Source: Desulfococcaceae bacterium HSG9
GTDB taxonomy: Bacteria; Desulfobacterota; Desulfobacteria; Desulfobacterales; JAUCGF01
Assembly (NCBI GenBank): GCA_030378005.1
Contig: JAUCGF010000001.1
Span: forward strand, 38,773-82,335
DNA: 43,563 bases
Direction of reading: 5' to 3'
Positions 9,067 to 17,901 of this stretch are shown piece after piece. The stretch's first letter is position 1. Every line of letters begins with the position of its first letter. A program made the position numbers and the translations under genes. The notes under the pieces were generated by a model. The model made no database searches. It was not told the DNA's origin and saw only the letters and a list, made by a program, of their open reading frames with translations.

Positions 9067-11415
9067 ATGAAACACCCCCAGGATTTGATTCCTAAAAATA
9101 TCCCGACGCTTCTTCCCATTTTGCCACTTTTTGACACAGCCCTCTTTCCCAAGATGGTTTTACCGCTCATTGTCATGGCGCAAGATTCGATTCAATTGAT
9201 TGATGAAGCTATGGCCAAAGATCGCATCATTGGGATTTTAGTGTCCAAAACATCTTATGAGGATGAGACGGAAGCGCCTGATGAACTTTATAACGTCGGC
9301 TCCAGCGCTCTTATACTTAAAATGGCCAAAACGGATGAAAACAAAGCCCAACTGCTTGTGCAGGGATTATCCCGTTTTCAGGTGAAAAAATTTGTCAAGG
9401 GGCAACCCTACCTCAAAGCCAAGGTCAAGCATATCAAGGAAAAGGGGATTAAACGACACGATAAACGGATTGAAGCGCTGATGGCCAATATTGTCGGACA
9501 ATTCACCAAGGTTATCGCGCTTTCACCCGGGCTGCCCCAGGAAATGGAGGCGATGCTCAACTCCATACGTGAACCTGATATTTTGGCGGACATGGTTGCA
9601 TCAACGCTCAATATCAGGATCGAAGAAAAACAACGGGTGCTGGAAACGACAAATATTAAAAAACGCTTAAACGAAGTTACCCGCCTGCTCTATCATCAAT
9701 TGGAAATCCTTGAACTGGGCAATAAAATTCAAAGCCAGGTGCAAGGTGATATGGATAAACGGCAGCGGGAATATTACTTGCGCGAGCAGCTCAAAGCGAT
9801 CAAAGAGGAGCTTGGCGAACACGATGAAGACAGTCTTGAAACGGATGAATATCGGGCTAAAATAGATAAAAGCGAGCTTCCTGAAGAAGCGCTTAAAGAA
9901 GCCGAGCGGGAACTGAAACGCCTGTCGCGTATGCACCCATCTTCTTCTGAATATACGGTGTCTTCCACTTACTTAGATTGGTTGACCGCTTTACCCTGGA
10001 ATCATGGCACAGAAGATAATCTTGACATTAAAAAAGCGCGTAAAGCCTTGAATCATGATCATTACGGCTTGGAAAAAGCGAAAAAGCGCATTATCGAATA
10101 TCTGGCGGTACGCAAACTGAAACCGGATTCCAAAGGCCCGATTCTCTGTTTTGTCGGCCCTCCCGGCACGGGTAAAACTTCTTTGGGACGCTCTATCGCC
10201 AACGCCTTGGGACGTAAATTTATCCGTATCTCTTTGGGAGGCGTGCGTGATGAAGCCGAAATCCGGGGGCATCGTCGCACTTATGTAGGCGCCCTTCCGG
10301 GCCGTATCATTCAGGGCATCAGGCGCGCCGGTTCTAATAATCCGGTGTTTATGTTAGATGAAATTGACAAGGTGGGCAGTGATTTTCGAGGCGACCCGTC
10401 AGCCGCGCTTTTGGAAGTGCTTGATCCTGAACAAAACTTTTCTTTTTCGGATCATTACCTTGATGTGGCCTTTGACCTTTCCAAAGTCATGTTCATCACC
10501 ACGGCCAATATGTTGGACACAGTTCCGCCGGCATTGCGAGACCGCATGGAGGTTCTTGAATTATCAGGCTACACTGAGGATGAAAAAATCAAGATAGCCA
10601 CACGCTATCTTATTCCGCGCCAGCGTAACGCTCATGGCCTTAAAGCCGCCCAAATCCAATTTAACCAAGGGGCGCTTAATCATATTATTTCAGGATACAC
10701 GCGTGAAGCCGGTTTACGAAATTTAGAGCGTGAAATTGCCGCTGTTTGCCGCGGTGTCGCCACCAAGATTGCCGAAAATGAAGTCAAAAGCGTCCGAATC
10801 AAAGTCAAAGATATTCGTCCATATCTTGGGCAGTTGCGTTTTACACGCCAGATCAGCGAAAGAACCCTGACGCCCGGCGTTGTAATGGGGCTGGCGTGGA
10901 CACCGACCGGCGGCGCATTGCTTTTTATTGAAGCCACGGCCATGAAAGGCAAAAAGGGGCTGACTCTTACCGGTCAATTGGGCGGTGTGATGAAAGAGTC
11001 CGCAACTGCGGCGTTAAGCTTTATCCGCACCAACGCCGATACGATGGGAATTGATGAGGATTTTTTTGACACCCACGACATCCATATCCATGTTCCGGCC
11101 GGTGCGACGCCTAAAGACGGGCCTTCGGCCGGCGTTACCATGATGACCGCTTTGGCATCCCTTTTAACCTCCAAAATCGTGGCTCAAGACCTTGCTATGA
11201 CAGGTGAAATCACATTACGCGGCAATGTTCTGCCTGTTGGGGGAATAAAGGAAAAAATGCTGGCCGCGCACCGGGCCGGAATCAAAACAGTGATCATGCC
11301 TCAATGGAATGAAAAGGATTTGGAAGATATTCCTGAAAAAGTGAAAAACGAAATAAAATTTCATTTTGTTGATGATATGACAGATGTGTTAAAAATTGCA
11401 TTAAAGGACAGATAA
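9067..11415 (+). CDS. lon: ATP-dependent protease Lon
   Basis: Lon degrades misfolded and regulatory proteins in the cytoplasm as a ring-shaped hexamer. The 782-aa protein has the complete LonA layout: an N-terminal substrate domain (about 12-205), a coiled linker, the AAA+ module with Walker A GPPGTGKT (364-371) and Walker B FMLDEIDK, and the C-terminal peptidase with catalytic serine S687 in PKDGPSAG and its lysine partner in GGIKEK (728-730). The ATG at 9067 is preceded by a strong ribosome binding site (GGAGGTGA). A ParA-type gene follows on the same strand after about 100 bases. Nothing is missing, so it should be functional. Confidence 0.97.
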   Translation: MKHPQDLIPKNIPTLLPILPLFDTALFPKMVLPLIVMAQDSIQLIDEAMAKDRIIGILVSKTSYEDETEAPDELYNVGSSALILKMAKTDENKAQLLVQGLSRFQVKKFVKGQPYLKAKVKHIKEKGIKRHDKRIEALMANIVGQFTKVIALSPGLPQEMEAMLNSIREPDILADMVASTLNIRIEEKQRVLETTNIKKRLNEVTRLLYHQLEILELGNKIQSQVQGDMDKRQREYYLREQLKAIKEELGEHDEDSLETDEYRAKIDKSELPEEALKEAERELKRLSRMHPSSSEYTVSSTYLDWLTALPWNHGTEDNLDIKKARKALNHDHYGLEKAKKRIIEYLAVRKLKPDSKGPILCFVGPPGTGKTSLGRSIANALGRKFIRISLGGVRDEAEIRGHRRTYVGALPGRIIQGIRRAGSNNPVFMLDEIDKVGSDFRGDPSAALLEVLDPEQNFSFSDHYLDVAFDLSKVMFITTANMLDTVPPALRDRMEVLELSGYTEDEKIKIATRYLIPRQRNAHGLKAAQIQFNQGALNHIISGYTREAGLRNLEREIAAVCRGVATKIAENEVKSVRIKVKDIRPYLGQLRFTRQISERTLTPGVVMGLAWTPTGGALLFIEATAMKGKKGLTLTGQLGGVMKESATAALSFIRTNADTMGIDEDFFDTHDIHIHVPAGATPKDGPSAGVTMMTALASLLTSKIVAQDLAMTGEITLRGNVLPVGGIKEKMLAAHRAGIKTVIMPQWNEKDLEDIPEKVKNEIKFHFVDDMTDVLKIALKDR

Positions 11416-11513
11416 ACAGGAGTTACAATCTCCGATAAATCTGATTTTTATGGCTGTCCCCGTTATGTTGGCAGCTGATAAAATCTGAACACCAAATCAT
11501 TGTTGAGTATATT

Positions 11514-12284
11514 ATGGGACACACAATCTGTATAGTCAGCCAGAAAGGCGGCGTAGGCAAAACGATCACAGCGGTAAATCTTGCCGCCGCCTTGGCCATT
11601 TTCGGTAAACGTACTTTGTTAATTGATTGCGACCCTCAAGGCAGTGCCACCGCAAGCGTCGGAATTAATGATAAAAAATCCGGCCAGGCATTTCAACGCG
11701 CGTTACAGGAAATCAATTTTACGGCTGAAATTATCACCCACAGTTGCCTTGAGTTACTGAAAGTGATTCCGGCTCCGTCTGAAATCTTACAAAATGACGC
11801 TACGCCTATCTCAATGCCAGGCAATGAAAAATTTTTGCACACGCTTTTAGCGCGCTTCAGAGCTGACTTTGATTACATCATTATCGACACCGCAGCGGCA
11901 CCCGCCAGTTTTATGGCCATCAATGCCATTATTACATCCGATTCGGTTTTAATTCCGCTTCAATGTGAGCTGCTGGCTTTTCAAGCGTTACGCAACACCC
12001 TTCGAACATTAATATATATCAAAAATAAACATCGTCTGAAGCTCAAATTGGAGGGCGTTTTGCTGACCATGTATGACAAAGGCGAAGATGTTTCCGAACG
12101 CATCGTCCAAAGCGCGCGCAAACATATCAGGCATCGCCTTTTTAAGACGGTTATTCCGCGAAGCGTTCAACTACGGGAATCAGCGAGCTTCGGACGACCG
12201 TTAGTTGTCCAAAATGCCGGATCATCCGGCGCACAAAGTTATATTCAATTGGCGAAAGAAATATTGGCCAAGAAAAAAGGTTGA
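11514..12284 (+). CDS. ParA/Soj-type P-loop ATPase
   Basis: The 256-aa protein has the deviant Walker A motif KGGVGKT (residues 11-17, with both lysines), the switch/Walker A' segment LLIDCDPQGSAT and the Walker B-like YIIIDTAAA, all typical of ParA/Soj ATPases. These dimerise on DNA and move chromosomes, plasmids or protein cargo. No parB or parS-like gene lies nearby, so a specialised cargo is possible. It follows lon at 98 bases without a strong ribosome binding site and is followed by a small acidic protein 103 bases on. It could be the chromosomal Soj or an orphan MinD/ParA-like positioning factor; the sequence does not decide. Confidence 0.85.
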   Translation: MGHTICIVSQKGGVGKTITAVNLAAALAIFGKRTLLIDCDPQGSATASVGINDKKSGQAFQRALQEINFTAEIITHSCLELLKVIPAPSEILQNDATPISMPGNEKFLHTLLARFRADFDYIIIDTAAAPASFMAINAIITSDSVLIPLQCELLAFQALRNTLRTLIYIKNKHRLKLKLEGVLLTMYDKGEDVSERIVQSARKHIRHRLFKTVIPRSVQLRESASFGRPLVVQNAGSSGAQSYIQLAKEILAKKKG

Positions 12285-12387
12285 ATTCACGCGCTGAAAA
12301 TGTTAGCCGTAAAATTATCATAACGGAAAAGCGGTTTGCAAATTTTAGCTTAAATACAATGTTTTATCAATAAAAAGGAGAAAGAAA

Positions 12388-12768
12388 ATGAGCAGATTAA
12401 CAATTGATTCGGATGTCATGGAAAACGCCAAACGTGAAATGATCGGTATGATCAGAGCTTCGATTGACCTTGATCAGCTTCGTGAAGTTTTTAATCAACA
12501 ATATTCTTTTACTGATGCCGATGAAATCAGTTTCAAAGATGGCGACACCGTTGTATATAATGATGACGTTGTTGTTAAACTAAATTATAAAGTCGGCCTC
12601 ACTCTTGAGGTGATGATTGATAACGAAGGCAATCCCATTATTCCTGAAAAACAAGAGAGCGCGGAACAGGCTGAAGACCCGGTCGAAGAAGCCGGCCGGT
12701 TAGCCGGTGAAGCTGCTGATGGTGAAGGTGATGATGAAGCTGCTGGTGAAGCGACACACACTTGGTGA
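12388..12768 (+). CDS. Small acidic hypothetical protein
   Basis: I do not recognise this 126-aa protein. It begins after a good ribosome binding site (AAGGAGAAAGAAAATG). Residues 1-85 look like a folded alpha/beta domain (helix, then strands such as DTVVYNDDVVVKLNYKVGLTLEVMID). Residues 88-126 are a low-complexity tail rich in Glu, Ala, Asp and Gly and probably disordered. No signal peptide or membrane segment is seen. It lies between the ParA-type gene and a strong terminator, so it is the last gene of the unit and may be a partner of the ParA protein. That is inference from position. Confidence 0.7.
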   Translation: MSRLTIDSDVMENAKREMIGMIRASIDLDQLREVFNQQYSFTDADEISFKDGDTVVYNDDVVVKLNYKVGLTLEVMIDNEGNPIIPEKQESAEQAEDPVEEAGRLAGEAADGEGDDEAAGEATHTW

Positions 12769-12812
12769 AGTGAGTAAAAATATAAAATGTGTGTGACAAA
12801 TTATGAACGCCG

Positions 12813-12849
12813 CTCGTTACGAGGACTTTTGCCTCGTAACGAGTTTTTT
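12813..12849 (+). terminator. Rho-independent terminator after the acidic protein gene
   Basis: A 12-bp stem, CTCGTTACGAGG paired with CCTCGTAACGAG, encloses a 7-base loop and is followed directly by six T residues (12844-12849). Confidence 0.92.
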
Positions 12850-12929
12850 GTTTTACCTTTCTTATCGATAACGCTTTGATGCCTGGCGTGTTCAATCTAA
12901 GATATATTTTTAAGCTGATCATTCACAAT

Positions 12930-13083
12930 CAGTAGATGGAAAGTTTAGGAGCGCAAAAATTTAGCGCAGCGATTTTCAGCATCTGATTCCACCTGGAGGC
13001 TTGCGGATTCAGGGGCATGCAAAAAACCGCTTCGCTTAATTTTTGCGCTCCATGTCGTATTTTCAGGCATTTTCCATCTACTG
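12930..13083. mobile_element. 154-bp MITE, copy 1
   Basis: The element has perfect 13-bp terminal inverted repeats, CAGTAGATGGAAA and TTTCCATCTACTG, and is flanked by the direct repeat ACAAT on both sides, a 5-bp target-site duplication. Inner sub-terminal arms (GGAGCGCAAAAATTTAGCG and CGCTTAATTTTTGCGCTCC) are also complementary. A second copy of exactly the same length lies at 33128-33281. There is no coding capacity, so it must be moved by a transposase in trans. Confidence 0.88.
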
Positions 13084-13104
13084 ACAATTTCTTAATCTTT
13101 TCAA

Positions 13105-13215
13105 CGGTTACTATGGGAGTCACTGTCATATATGCCGCTCCATAGATTATGAGGGGCTTGGTGGAAAACTGATCACGACAATTCTGAAACCGGGTAAGCG
13201 CAGCGTGAGACGATC
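13105..13215 (+). pseudogene. IS1380-like transposase relic
   Basis: Translated fragments resemble the conserved middle of IS1380-family transposases. YMPLH (at about 13129-13143) and, one frame over, YEGLGGKLITTILKPGKR (about 13147-13200) would read through as a single segment if small indels were removed. The rest of the gene is gone. The assignment rests on remembered family motifs, not on a search. Confidence 0.5.
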
Positions 13216-13300
13216 CGACTGCGTTTATCAAAGAATGTTACATCACGATGAGTATCTGTTACTTCCCTGCTACTGTTGTGTCAACATTTAACTGATGGGT

Positions 13301-13362
13301 AGGAGTGCTGACTTCAGTTTGCCAAAACGTTCCAAAAGCGGCAAACTGAAGTTTGCACTCCT
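13301..13362. repeat. Dispersed palindromic repeat, copy B
   Basis: The left arm AGGAGTGCTGACTTCAGTTT and right arm AAACTGAAGTTTGCACTCCT form a long hairpin with a loop of about 16 bases. It belongs to the same family as the copies at 8744, 17321, 20811 and 41234. Confidence 0.8.
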
Positions 13363-13381
13363 GATTTTCACCTATCACCTT

Positions 13382-13398
13382 AAACTTTCCATCTACTG
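13382..13398. repeat. Lone MITE-type terminal repeat
   Basis: AAACTTTCCATCTACTG is the exact reverse complement of the first 17 bases of the MITE at 12930. It could be a solo end, or the far end of a larger 469-bp element (12930-13398) that encloses the IS1380 relic. The flank after it (AGGGT) does not match the ACAAT before 12930, so there is no target-site evidence for the larger element. Confidence 0.65.
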
Positions 13399-13471
13399 AG
13401 GGTGGGTGCAGAGAAACGAAACCCACCCTACATTTGAAGATTTAAAAAATACCGAAATTAGAGGAGTTATG

Positions 13472-14026
13472 ATGGCACATGTATGCTCATGGCGTTTTGT
13501 CCGAACATTTGATAATTTTTTCCGGCTTTGGTTCCATAATCCGGAAAAACTGTTCGGGGCTTATGTAAAATCAGGTATGACGGTTCTGGATATCGGCTGT
13601 GGGGCGGGGTTTGCATCCATCGGTCTGGCTAAATTGGTTGGCGCTCAAGGGACTGTTGTCTCGGCCGATTTACAGCCCGAAATGCTGGAAATAGTAAAAA
13701 AACGCGCCGAAAAACAAGGCGTCGCCGAACGCATTCAATTCCATCAATGCACTGCGGATGCGATTGGCGTGGAAAAAAAGTTCGACTTTATAAATGCCTT
13801 TTGGATGGTGCATGAAGTTCCGGATACACAGCATTTCCTTAACGAGGTGCGCTCCTATTTGCACCCGAAAGCTAAATTCTTAGTTGCAGAGCCGAAATTC
13901 CATGTTTCGGACAAAAAATTTGATGAGATGCTTGAAATCGCCGGCCAGGTCGGCTTGGAAGAACACGCCCGGCCTAAGATTCGGTTTAGCAAAGCGGTTG
14001 TGCTTAATGCTGCTTTGTCAGATTAA
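13472..14026 (+). CDS. Class I SAM-dependent methyltransferase
   Basis: The predicted protein (184 aa) has the Rossmann-type methyltransferase core. Motif I is MTVLDIGCGAGFASIGLA, followed by the acidic loop VVSADLQPEM and the post-motif segment FDFINAFWMVHEV. The substrate is not evident; the closest general type is UbiE/Methyltransf_11-like small-molecule methyltransferases. I place the start at 13472 (or the ATG at 13469) because GAGGAG lies at 13461-13466. The open frame extends upstream to a GTG at 13406, but that part falls in a repeat hairpin and is unlikely to be translated. It stands alone between repeats and the convergent NACHT gene. Confidence 0.83.
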   Translation: MAHVCSWRFVRTFDNFFRLWFHNPEKLFGAYVKSGMTVLDIGCGAGFASIGLAKLVGAQGTVVSADLQPEMLEIVKKRAEKQGVAERIQFHQCTADAIGVEKKFDFINAFWMVHEVPDTQHFLNEVRSYLHPKAKFLVAEPKFHVSDKKFDEMLEIAGQVGLEEHARPKIRFSKAVVLNAALSD

Positions 14027-14378
14027 GCATAACCGATTGAAGTAATCATACGGCCTGATTCGCCGAAATATTTCGTAACCTGATAAATACTTACTGTTAG
14101 CGGCAATCAGACAAAGGATAAGAACCTTATTTCAGTTTTTAAAACCTCAGTAGCATAAGAGAATACAATAGACTGATACCTTATTACTTTACCAGCTACC
14201 GCGATTTCCTTTTGAAACAGGATGTTTTACAGAAAAATAAGGTAATAAGGTAAAAGGATAGGTCAGTTTTTTGCCACTAAGGTTTAAAATTATAAAATAA
14301 GGTTTGACAGTTGCAGTAATCTGACAAAATAGTATTAAAATATGTAAATAAATATAAAAGCAAGAATCACGGCGTTTG
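14027..14378. other. Intergenic region between convergent genes
   Basis: I see no gene. An imperfect inverted repeat (CCTTATTACTTT at 14179-14190 and AAGGTAATAAGG at 14239-14250, 11 of 12 paired) lies in an A+T-rich stretch. No canonical terminator was found for either flanking gene. Confidence 0.6.
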
Positions 14379-17240
14379 TTACTGATTTTGCCGGACTTTC
14401 CTCTTTAAGTTTTTTTCGGCATATTTCCGAACATTTTCATCTGAATCATTCGCTGCCCGGTCTTTCAACAGGTCCAGGGTTCGGGGATGATCAGGATAAA
14501 ATTTGACCAGTGCTTTAAGTGCGATTTGGCGGACGGAAGCCTGCCATTGATTTTCAGTTTCATAAGGATCATTCACGGCACGGTCGAACAATATATCAAA
14601 CACTTCGGGGTCATCTTTCCAGCCTCGCGCTAACTCCTTCACCGCGGCCATACGCACATCCTGGTGACCATCATCCTGAGCGCGTGTTTTGATAATGGTT
14701 AAAGTATCAGGGTCATCTTTCCAGCCTCGCGCCAACTCCTGCACCGCGCCGTAACGCATAATCCAATTTTCATCACCCTGAGCACGTGTTTTGATAATGG
14801 TTAAAGTATCGGGGTCATCTTGCCAGCCTCGCGCCAACTCCTGCACCGCGGTGTAACGCACAGACCAATTATCATCATCCTGAGCGCGTGTTTTGATAAT
14901 AGTTAAAGTATCGGAGTCATCTTTCCAGCCTCGCGCCAACTCCTGCACCGCAGCTTTACGCACATCCTCGTCATAATCATCCTGAGCGCGTGCTTTGAGC
15001 CATGTTAAAGTATCGTAGTTTTCTTTCCAAGTTGAGGCGATGCTTGAAACGGCTTTAGTGCAACTTTCTCGACCCCTCTTATAACGGATTAATCTTTTTA
15101 AGTGGTGGAACAATCGTTTTCCGATTGCGGATATTACGGTGCGATTTCTCACTTCTGCAAAACAATCCGATGCAAAAAAAAGGTTCATAAATTTTTCATC
15201 TTCACCATCTAATCCCATCAAGTATTCCACAATCTCACCAACAAATGTTGAATCAATCATTCCCGCAATCAACCGAAGAACTTCATGCCAGGCTTCATCT
15301 TTCCAATGCCCGCCAAAAACATCTTTCTTTAAATTGTCAATACTCAACCCTTCATCTGTACCGCGCTTTCCGAAACGCTCTGCAAATTCCCACGCACAGA
15401 AATATTCCAGAAATGTTCTGTGAACAAAGGCATAATAATCCGCACCCAAGTGACATAAAATAAAATTGCGGGTTCGAAGACGGTCAATCATATATCCGGC
15501 AGCCCTCCTGGCATCTTTCACCTCTATCATTTTCAGGTAATCTGTAAGAATGCGCTTCAACTCATCTCCATGAATCATATTGCCGGTCAACCCTTTTGCA
15601 TTGGCCTGCATAAAAAAAGCAATCTGACGGAGCATCCCTTGTTTGTCTTTATAATCAATGGTTTTGGGGTCTAACTCCTTATCCGTCAACGTCCGCTCAA
15701 TGTCCCACTGGTGCAGCAGAACTCTTGATGCCTGATTATACAACTCGGCCCTGTCCCTGGGAAGTTCCTGATGCCGGTTCAGAATCGCCATCATGGTCAA
15801 TAAGAGCGGATTGCCGGCCAGTTCCCGGATTGCCGTCGAACCGGTGACAGCCTGTTTCAACCGCTCCCTTTTGCGTGTTTTTTCCATCTCGTCACGGTAA
15901 GTCAGATTATGCCAGCGTTGAATAAAATCCTCTATCTGATCATCTTCCAAATCCTGGAGCATGAAATGATGAAATTCGGCATCTCTCAGTTTTTGAGGTT
16001 TGTATCCGATAATGCGGGATGTGACAATGACACGGGTTTGCGGATAGTCGTTGGTAAATCGCATGATTGATAAAATCACATTTTCCCGCCGTACCGGGTC
16101 AAACACTTCGTCCAAACCGTCAAATAAAGCCAGGACGTTTCCTTTTTTTAACTGATCATCGAGAAGATGCTGTTCCAATTGGCAAAAGACATTACCATTA
16201 TGGCAATAACTGATAAAATCTTTGCACACGCCATTGACACAGTCGCTGACATAGTTGCGCAGTTCAATCAAAAGGGGGATAGGGTGCAACGACAGGTCGC
16301 GCAACGGTTTGCGCGCCCATTCCAGAGCTAAAAATTGCAGAAGCGTTGATTTGCCCGAACCCGGATCACCCAGAATCACAATATTGCGAAAACGTTCCCT
16401 ATTAACAATTTCTGAAATCGGACGAACCGGTTGTTCCTGATAGGCTTTTCGCAAACGCTCGGCCTCTCGTTCGGACAGCTCCGCCTCAATTTCCCCTTTT
16501 GCGGCAAGTTGCTTCTGAAATTCTTTGGGGATTTCATACACTTGTGGCATGTACTCTTGGCACGCCCGTGCATTTTGGGGAATAAACATGCGCCAGAGTT
16601 TCAAGCCGTCATACCCATAAGCGGATGTGTCTAAGCTTTCCAGATTAAGATTGCCGTACCGCTCTGTTAATCCCTGCCGGTATTTCCGAAGGCCAAAATC
16701 TTTGGGAATCCCTGCCAATGCTTTGGCGCTTGCCGCTATTTCCTCCTGCTGTTCAGCCGCCATCAATTTTAATAACTTATCCGATTCGCTACGAATTTCC
16801 TTAATTTTCCTGAGATAAGCCTTTATGATAAAATCCCAATCAAAATCTTCGGGGAGTGCCTTTAAATCAAGCTCATTCCATCTCATCAGCAAGGTTTTTG
16901 TATCCAGACGTTTGCAATCCGGTTTGAATGCGCTTCCCAATGTTTCGGCAACCGTTATATCCTTTAAATATTTTTTAAGCGAATCGGTGTAGGTTCTGAT
17001 TTCGTCTTTAGAAAGCTCCGCATTTTCCAGCTCTTCTTGCACCAAATGTAAGAAAGCCGCAATGGCTTTTGCCACGGTTTTTTGTTGTTCCTTTTTCGGC
17101 AGTTTGATCACATTTTTGATACATCCTTTTAAATAATCCTTAGCCCAAGCCTTGGCGGTGTTTTTTACCAAATCTTTAAGAATGGTGTCATAAATAAAAC
17201 CTGCCGCCATTGTCACCTCCCAAGTTGCTAATAAATCCAT
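14379..17240 (-). CDS. NACHT-domain NTPase with C-terminal HEAT-like repeats (NLR-like, probable antiphage protein)
   Basis: The 953-aa protein has three parts. The N-terminal helical region (about 1-280) is of unknown function and may be the effector. A NACHT/STAND NTPase follows, with Walker A GDPGSGKS (about 290-297), Walker B ALFDGLDEVFD (about 371-381) and the sensor region TRVIVTSR. The C-terminal helical region ends in tandem 34-residue HEAT-like repeats (about 735-905). Bacterial NACHT proteins of this architecture (bNACHT/Avs-like NLR relatives) are known antiphage sensors; whether this one is active is inference. Two starts are possible: 17240 behind AGGAGG, or 17210 behind GGAGGTGA. 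It forms a single-gene unit. The repeat DNA is almost identical between units, indicating recent expansion. Confidence 0.87.
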   Translation of the reverse strand: MDLLATWEVTMAAGFIYDTILKDLVKNTAKAWAKDYLKGCIKNVIKLPKKEQQKTVAKAIAAFLHLVQEELENAELSKDEIRTYTDSLKKYLKDITVAETLGSAFKPDCKRLDTKTLLMRWNELDLKALPEDFDWDFIIKAYLRKIKEIRSESDKLLKLMAAEQQEEIAASAKALAGIPKDFGLRKYRQGLTERYGNLNLESLDTSAYGYDGLKLWRMFIPQNARACQEYMPQVYEIPKEFQKQLAAKGEIEAELSEREAERLRKAYQEQPVRPISEIVNRERFRNIVILGDPGSGKSTLLQFLALEWARKPLRDLSLHPIPLLIELRNYVSDCVNGVCKDFISYCHNGNVFCQLEQHLLDDQLKKGNVLALFDGLDEVFDPVRRENVILSIMRFTNDYPQTRVIVTSRIIGYKPQKLRDAEFHHFMLQDLEDDQIEDFIQRWHNLTYRDEMEKTRKRERLKQAVTGSTAIRELAGNPLLLTMMAILNRHQELPRDRAELYNQASRVLLHQWDIERTLTDKELDPKTIDYKDKQGMLRQIAFFMQANAKGLTGNMIHGDELKRILTDYLKMIEVKDARRAAGYMIDRLRTRNFILCHLGADYYAFVHRTFLEYFCAWEFAERFGKRGTDEGLSIDNLKKDVFGGHWKDEAWHEVLRLIAGMIDSTFVGEIVEYLMGLDGEDEKFMNLFFASDCFAEVRNRTVISAIGKRLFHHLKRLIRYKRGRESCTKAVSSIASTWKENYDTLTWLKARAQDDYDEDVRKAAVQELARGWKDDSDTLTIIKTRAQDDDNWSVRYTAVQELARGWQDDPDTLTIIKTRAQGDENWIMRYGAVQELARGWKDDPDTLTIIKTRAQDDGHQDVRMAAVKELARGWKDDPEVFDILFDRAVNDPYETENQWQASVRQIALKALVKFYPDHPRTLDLLKDRAANDSDENVRKYAEKNLKRKVRQNQ
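14600..15040 (-). repeat. Tandem 102-bp coding repeats (34-aa HEAT-like units)
   Basis: The same sequence block (for example TCTTTCCAGCCTCGCGC) recurs at 14614, 14716, 14818, 14920 and, in degraded form, near 15022, exactly 102 bases apart. The middle three units are nearly identical at the DNA level. The encoded consensus contains TLTIIKTRAQDD and VQELARGWKDD. The last unit toward 15040 is diverged. Confidence 0.92.
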
Positions 17241-17320
17241 CGTCGTATTTCCTCCTTAATGATTATGAATCGTAGAACATTTAGGATTCGAAATCAAATA
17301 ATTTTTACATATTAACAAAG

Positions 17321-17407
17321 AGGAGTGCAAACTTCAGTTTGCGGCACGGACAAGGCAAACTGAAGTTTGCACTCCTGATGGGTAAGTTATTTAATTCGCA
17401 TTCCTTA
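17321..17407. repeat. Dispersed palindromic repeat, copy C, with 31-bp flank
   Basis: Positions 17321-17342 and 17355-17376 are a perfect 22-bp inverted repeat (starting AGGAGTGCAAACTTCAG). The flank 17377-17407 is the reverse complement of 8712-8742 with two mismatches, so copies A and C are inverted relative to each other. Confidence 0.85.
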
Positions 17408-17724
17408 ATTATTCGCAACATAACAATTTTTACAAAGATGATCAAGCCCCGCAAGCCTGCAAGAAACATGGAACATGAAACATGCGGAAGAACAGCTTGA
17501 AAAGGCGTGTGATAAATTTCTGGAAGCGGTGGGTAAATAGACGTTTATGAAAAAGCGGGTTTTTTCGTTATCATCCATTGTCTGAACCTTGATTTGCATG
17601 ATTTTTCGATTACCCTGATTTAATAAAATTTTTCAACCTGTGCGGTCAATTTTAGTAGAAATTCAGCCAGTAATCATAGAATAGTATTCTTATAATTAGA
17701 ATTGCTGATTTTTTAATTAATGTC

Positions 17725-17753
17725 TTGCAAAATATTTTATCGCATGTTATAAA
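17725..17753 (+). promoter_or_regulatory. Candidate sigma-70 promoter for fhs
   Basis: TTGCAA (17725-17730) and TATAAA (17748-17753) are separated by 17 bases, the ideal spacing. This would give a leader of about 140 bases before fhs. It is a pattern match only; such matches are common in A+T-rich DNA. Confidence 0.35.
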
Positions 17754-17855
17754 AAGCGTTTTTCTTTTGACGGGGTGTGTAAGGAACCCGCATTTTGGTA
17801 AGTGAATAATAATTCAACTGTGCTGATTGATGAAGAATAATTAATATATACGATA

Positions 17856-17870
17856 GGGGCGATAAGCCCC
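17856..17870 (+). promoter_or_regulatory. Small hairpin in the fhs leader
   Basis: GGGGC and GCCCC pair around the loop GATAA, about 30 bases before the fhs start and just upstream of its AAGGAG ribosome binding site. It could stabilise the mRNA or modulate initiation. There is no match to a riboswitch that I recognise. Confidence 0.4.
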
Positions 17871-17901
17871 ATAACTTTAAAAAATAAGGAGAAAGTAACT
17901 T

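Larger units (their letters stand above)
12769..13471. other. Intergenic region filled with mobile-element remains
   Basis: No intact gene is supported. In order it contains a terminator (12813-12849), a 154-bp MITE (12930-13083), an IS1380-type transposase relic (about 13105-13215), a dispersed palindrome (13301-13362), a lone MITE-type end (13382-13398) and a short hairpin of the GGTGGGT type (about 13401-13432). Confidence 0.75.
17241..17901. other. Intergenic region upstream of fhs and the NACHT gene
   Basis: No convincing gene is present. It holds the palindromic copy C with its flank (17321-17407), a possible 21-codon tail-like frame (17475-17540, plus strand) that I cannot assign, a candidate sigma-70 promoter (17725-17753) and a small hairpin (17856-17870) in the fhs leader. 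Confidence 0.65.

Noticed and set aside
12929..13231. Minus-strand 100-residue open frame
   Set aside because: It lies over the MITE and the IS1380 relic and shows no protein motif.
13406..13471. Upstream GTG start for the methyltransferase
   Set aside because: The extra residues are encoded by a repeat hairpin, and a good ribosome binding site sits before the ATG at 13469/13472.
14600..15040. Regularly spaced repeats considered as a CRISPR array
   Set aside because: The units are 102 bases, contiguous and in frame in a coding region; they encode HEAT-like repeats.
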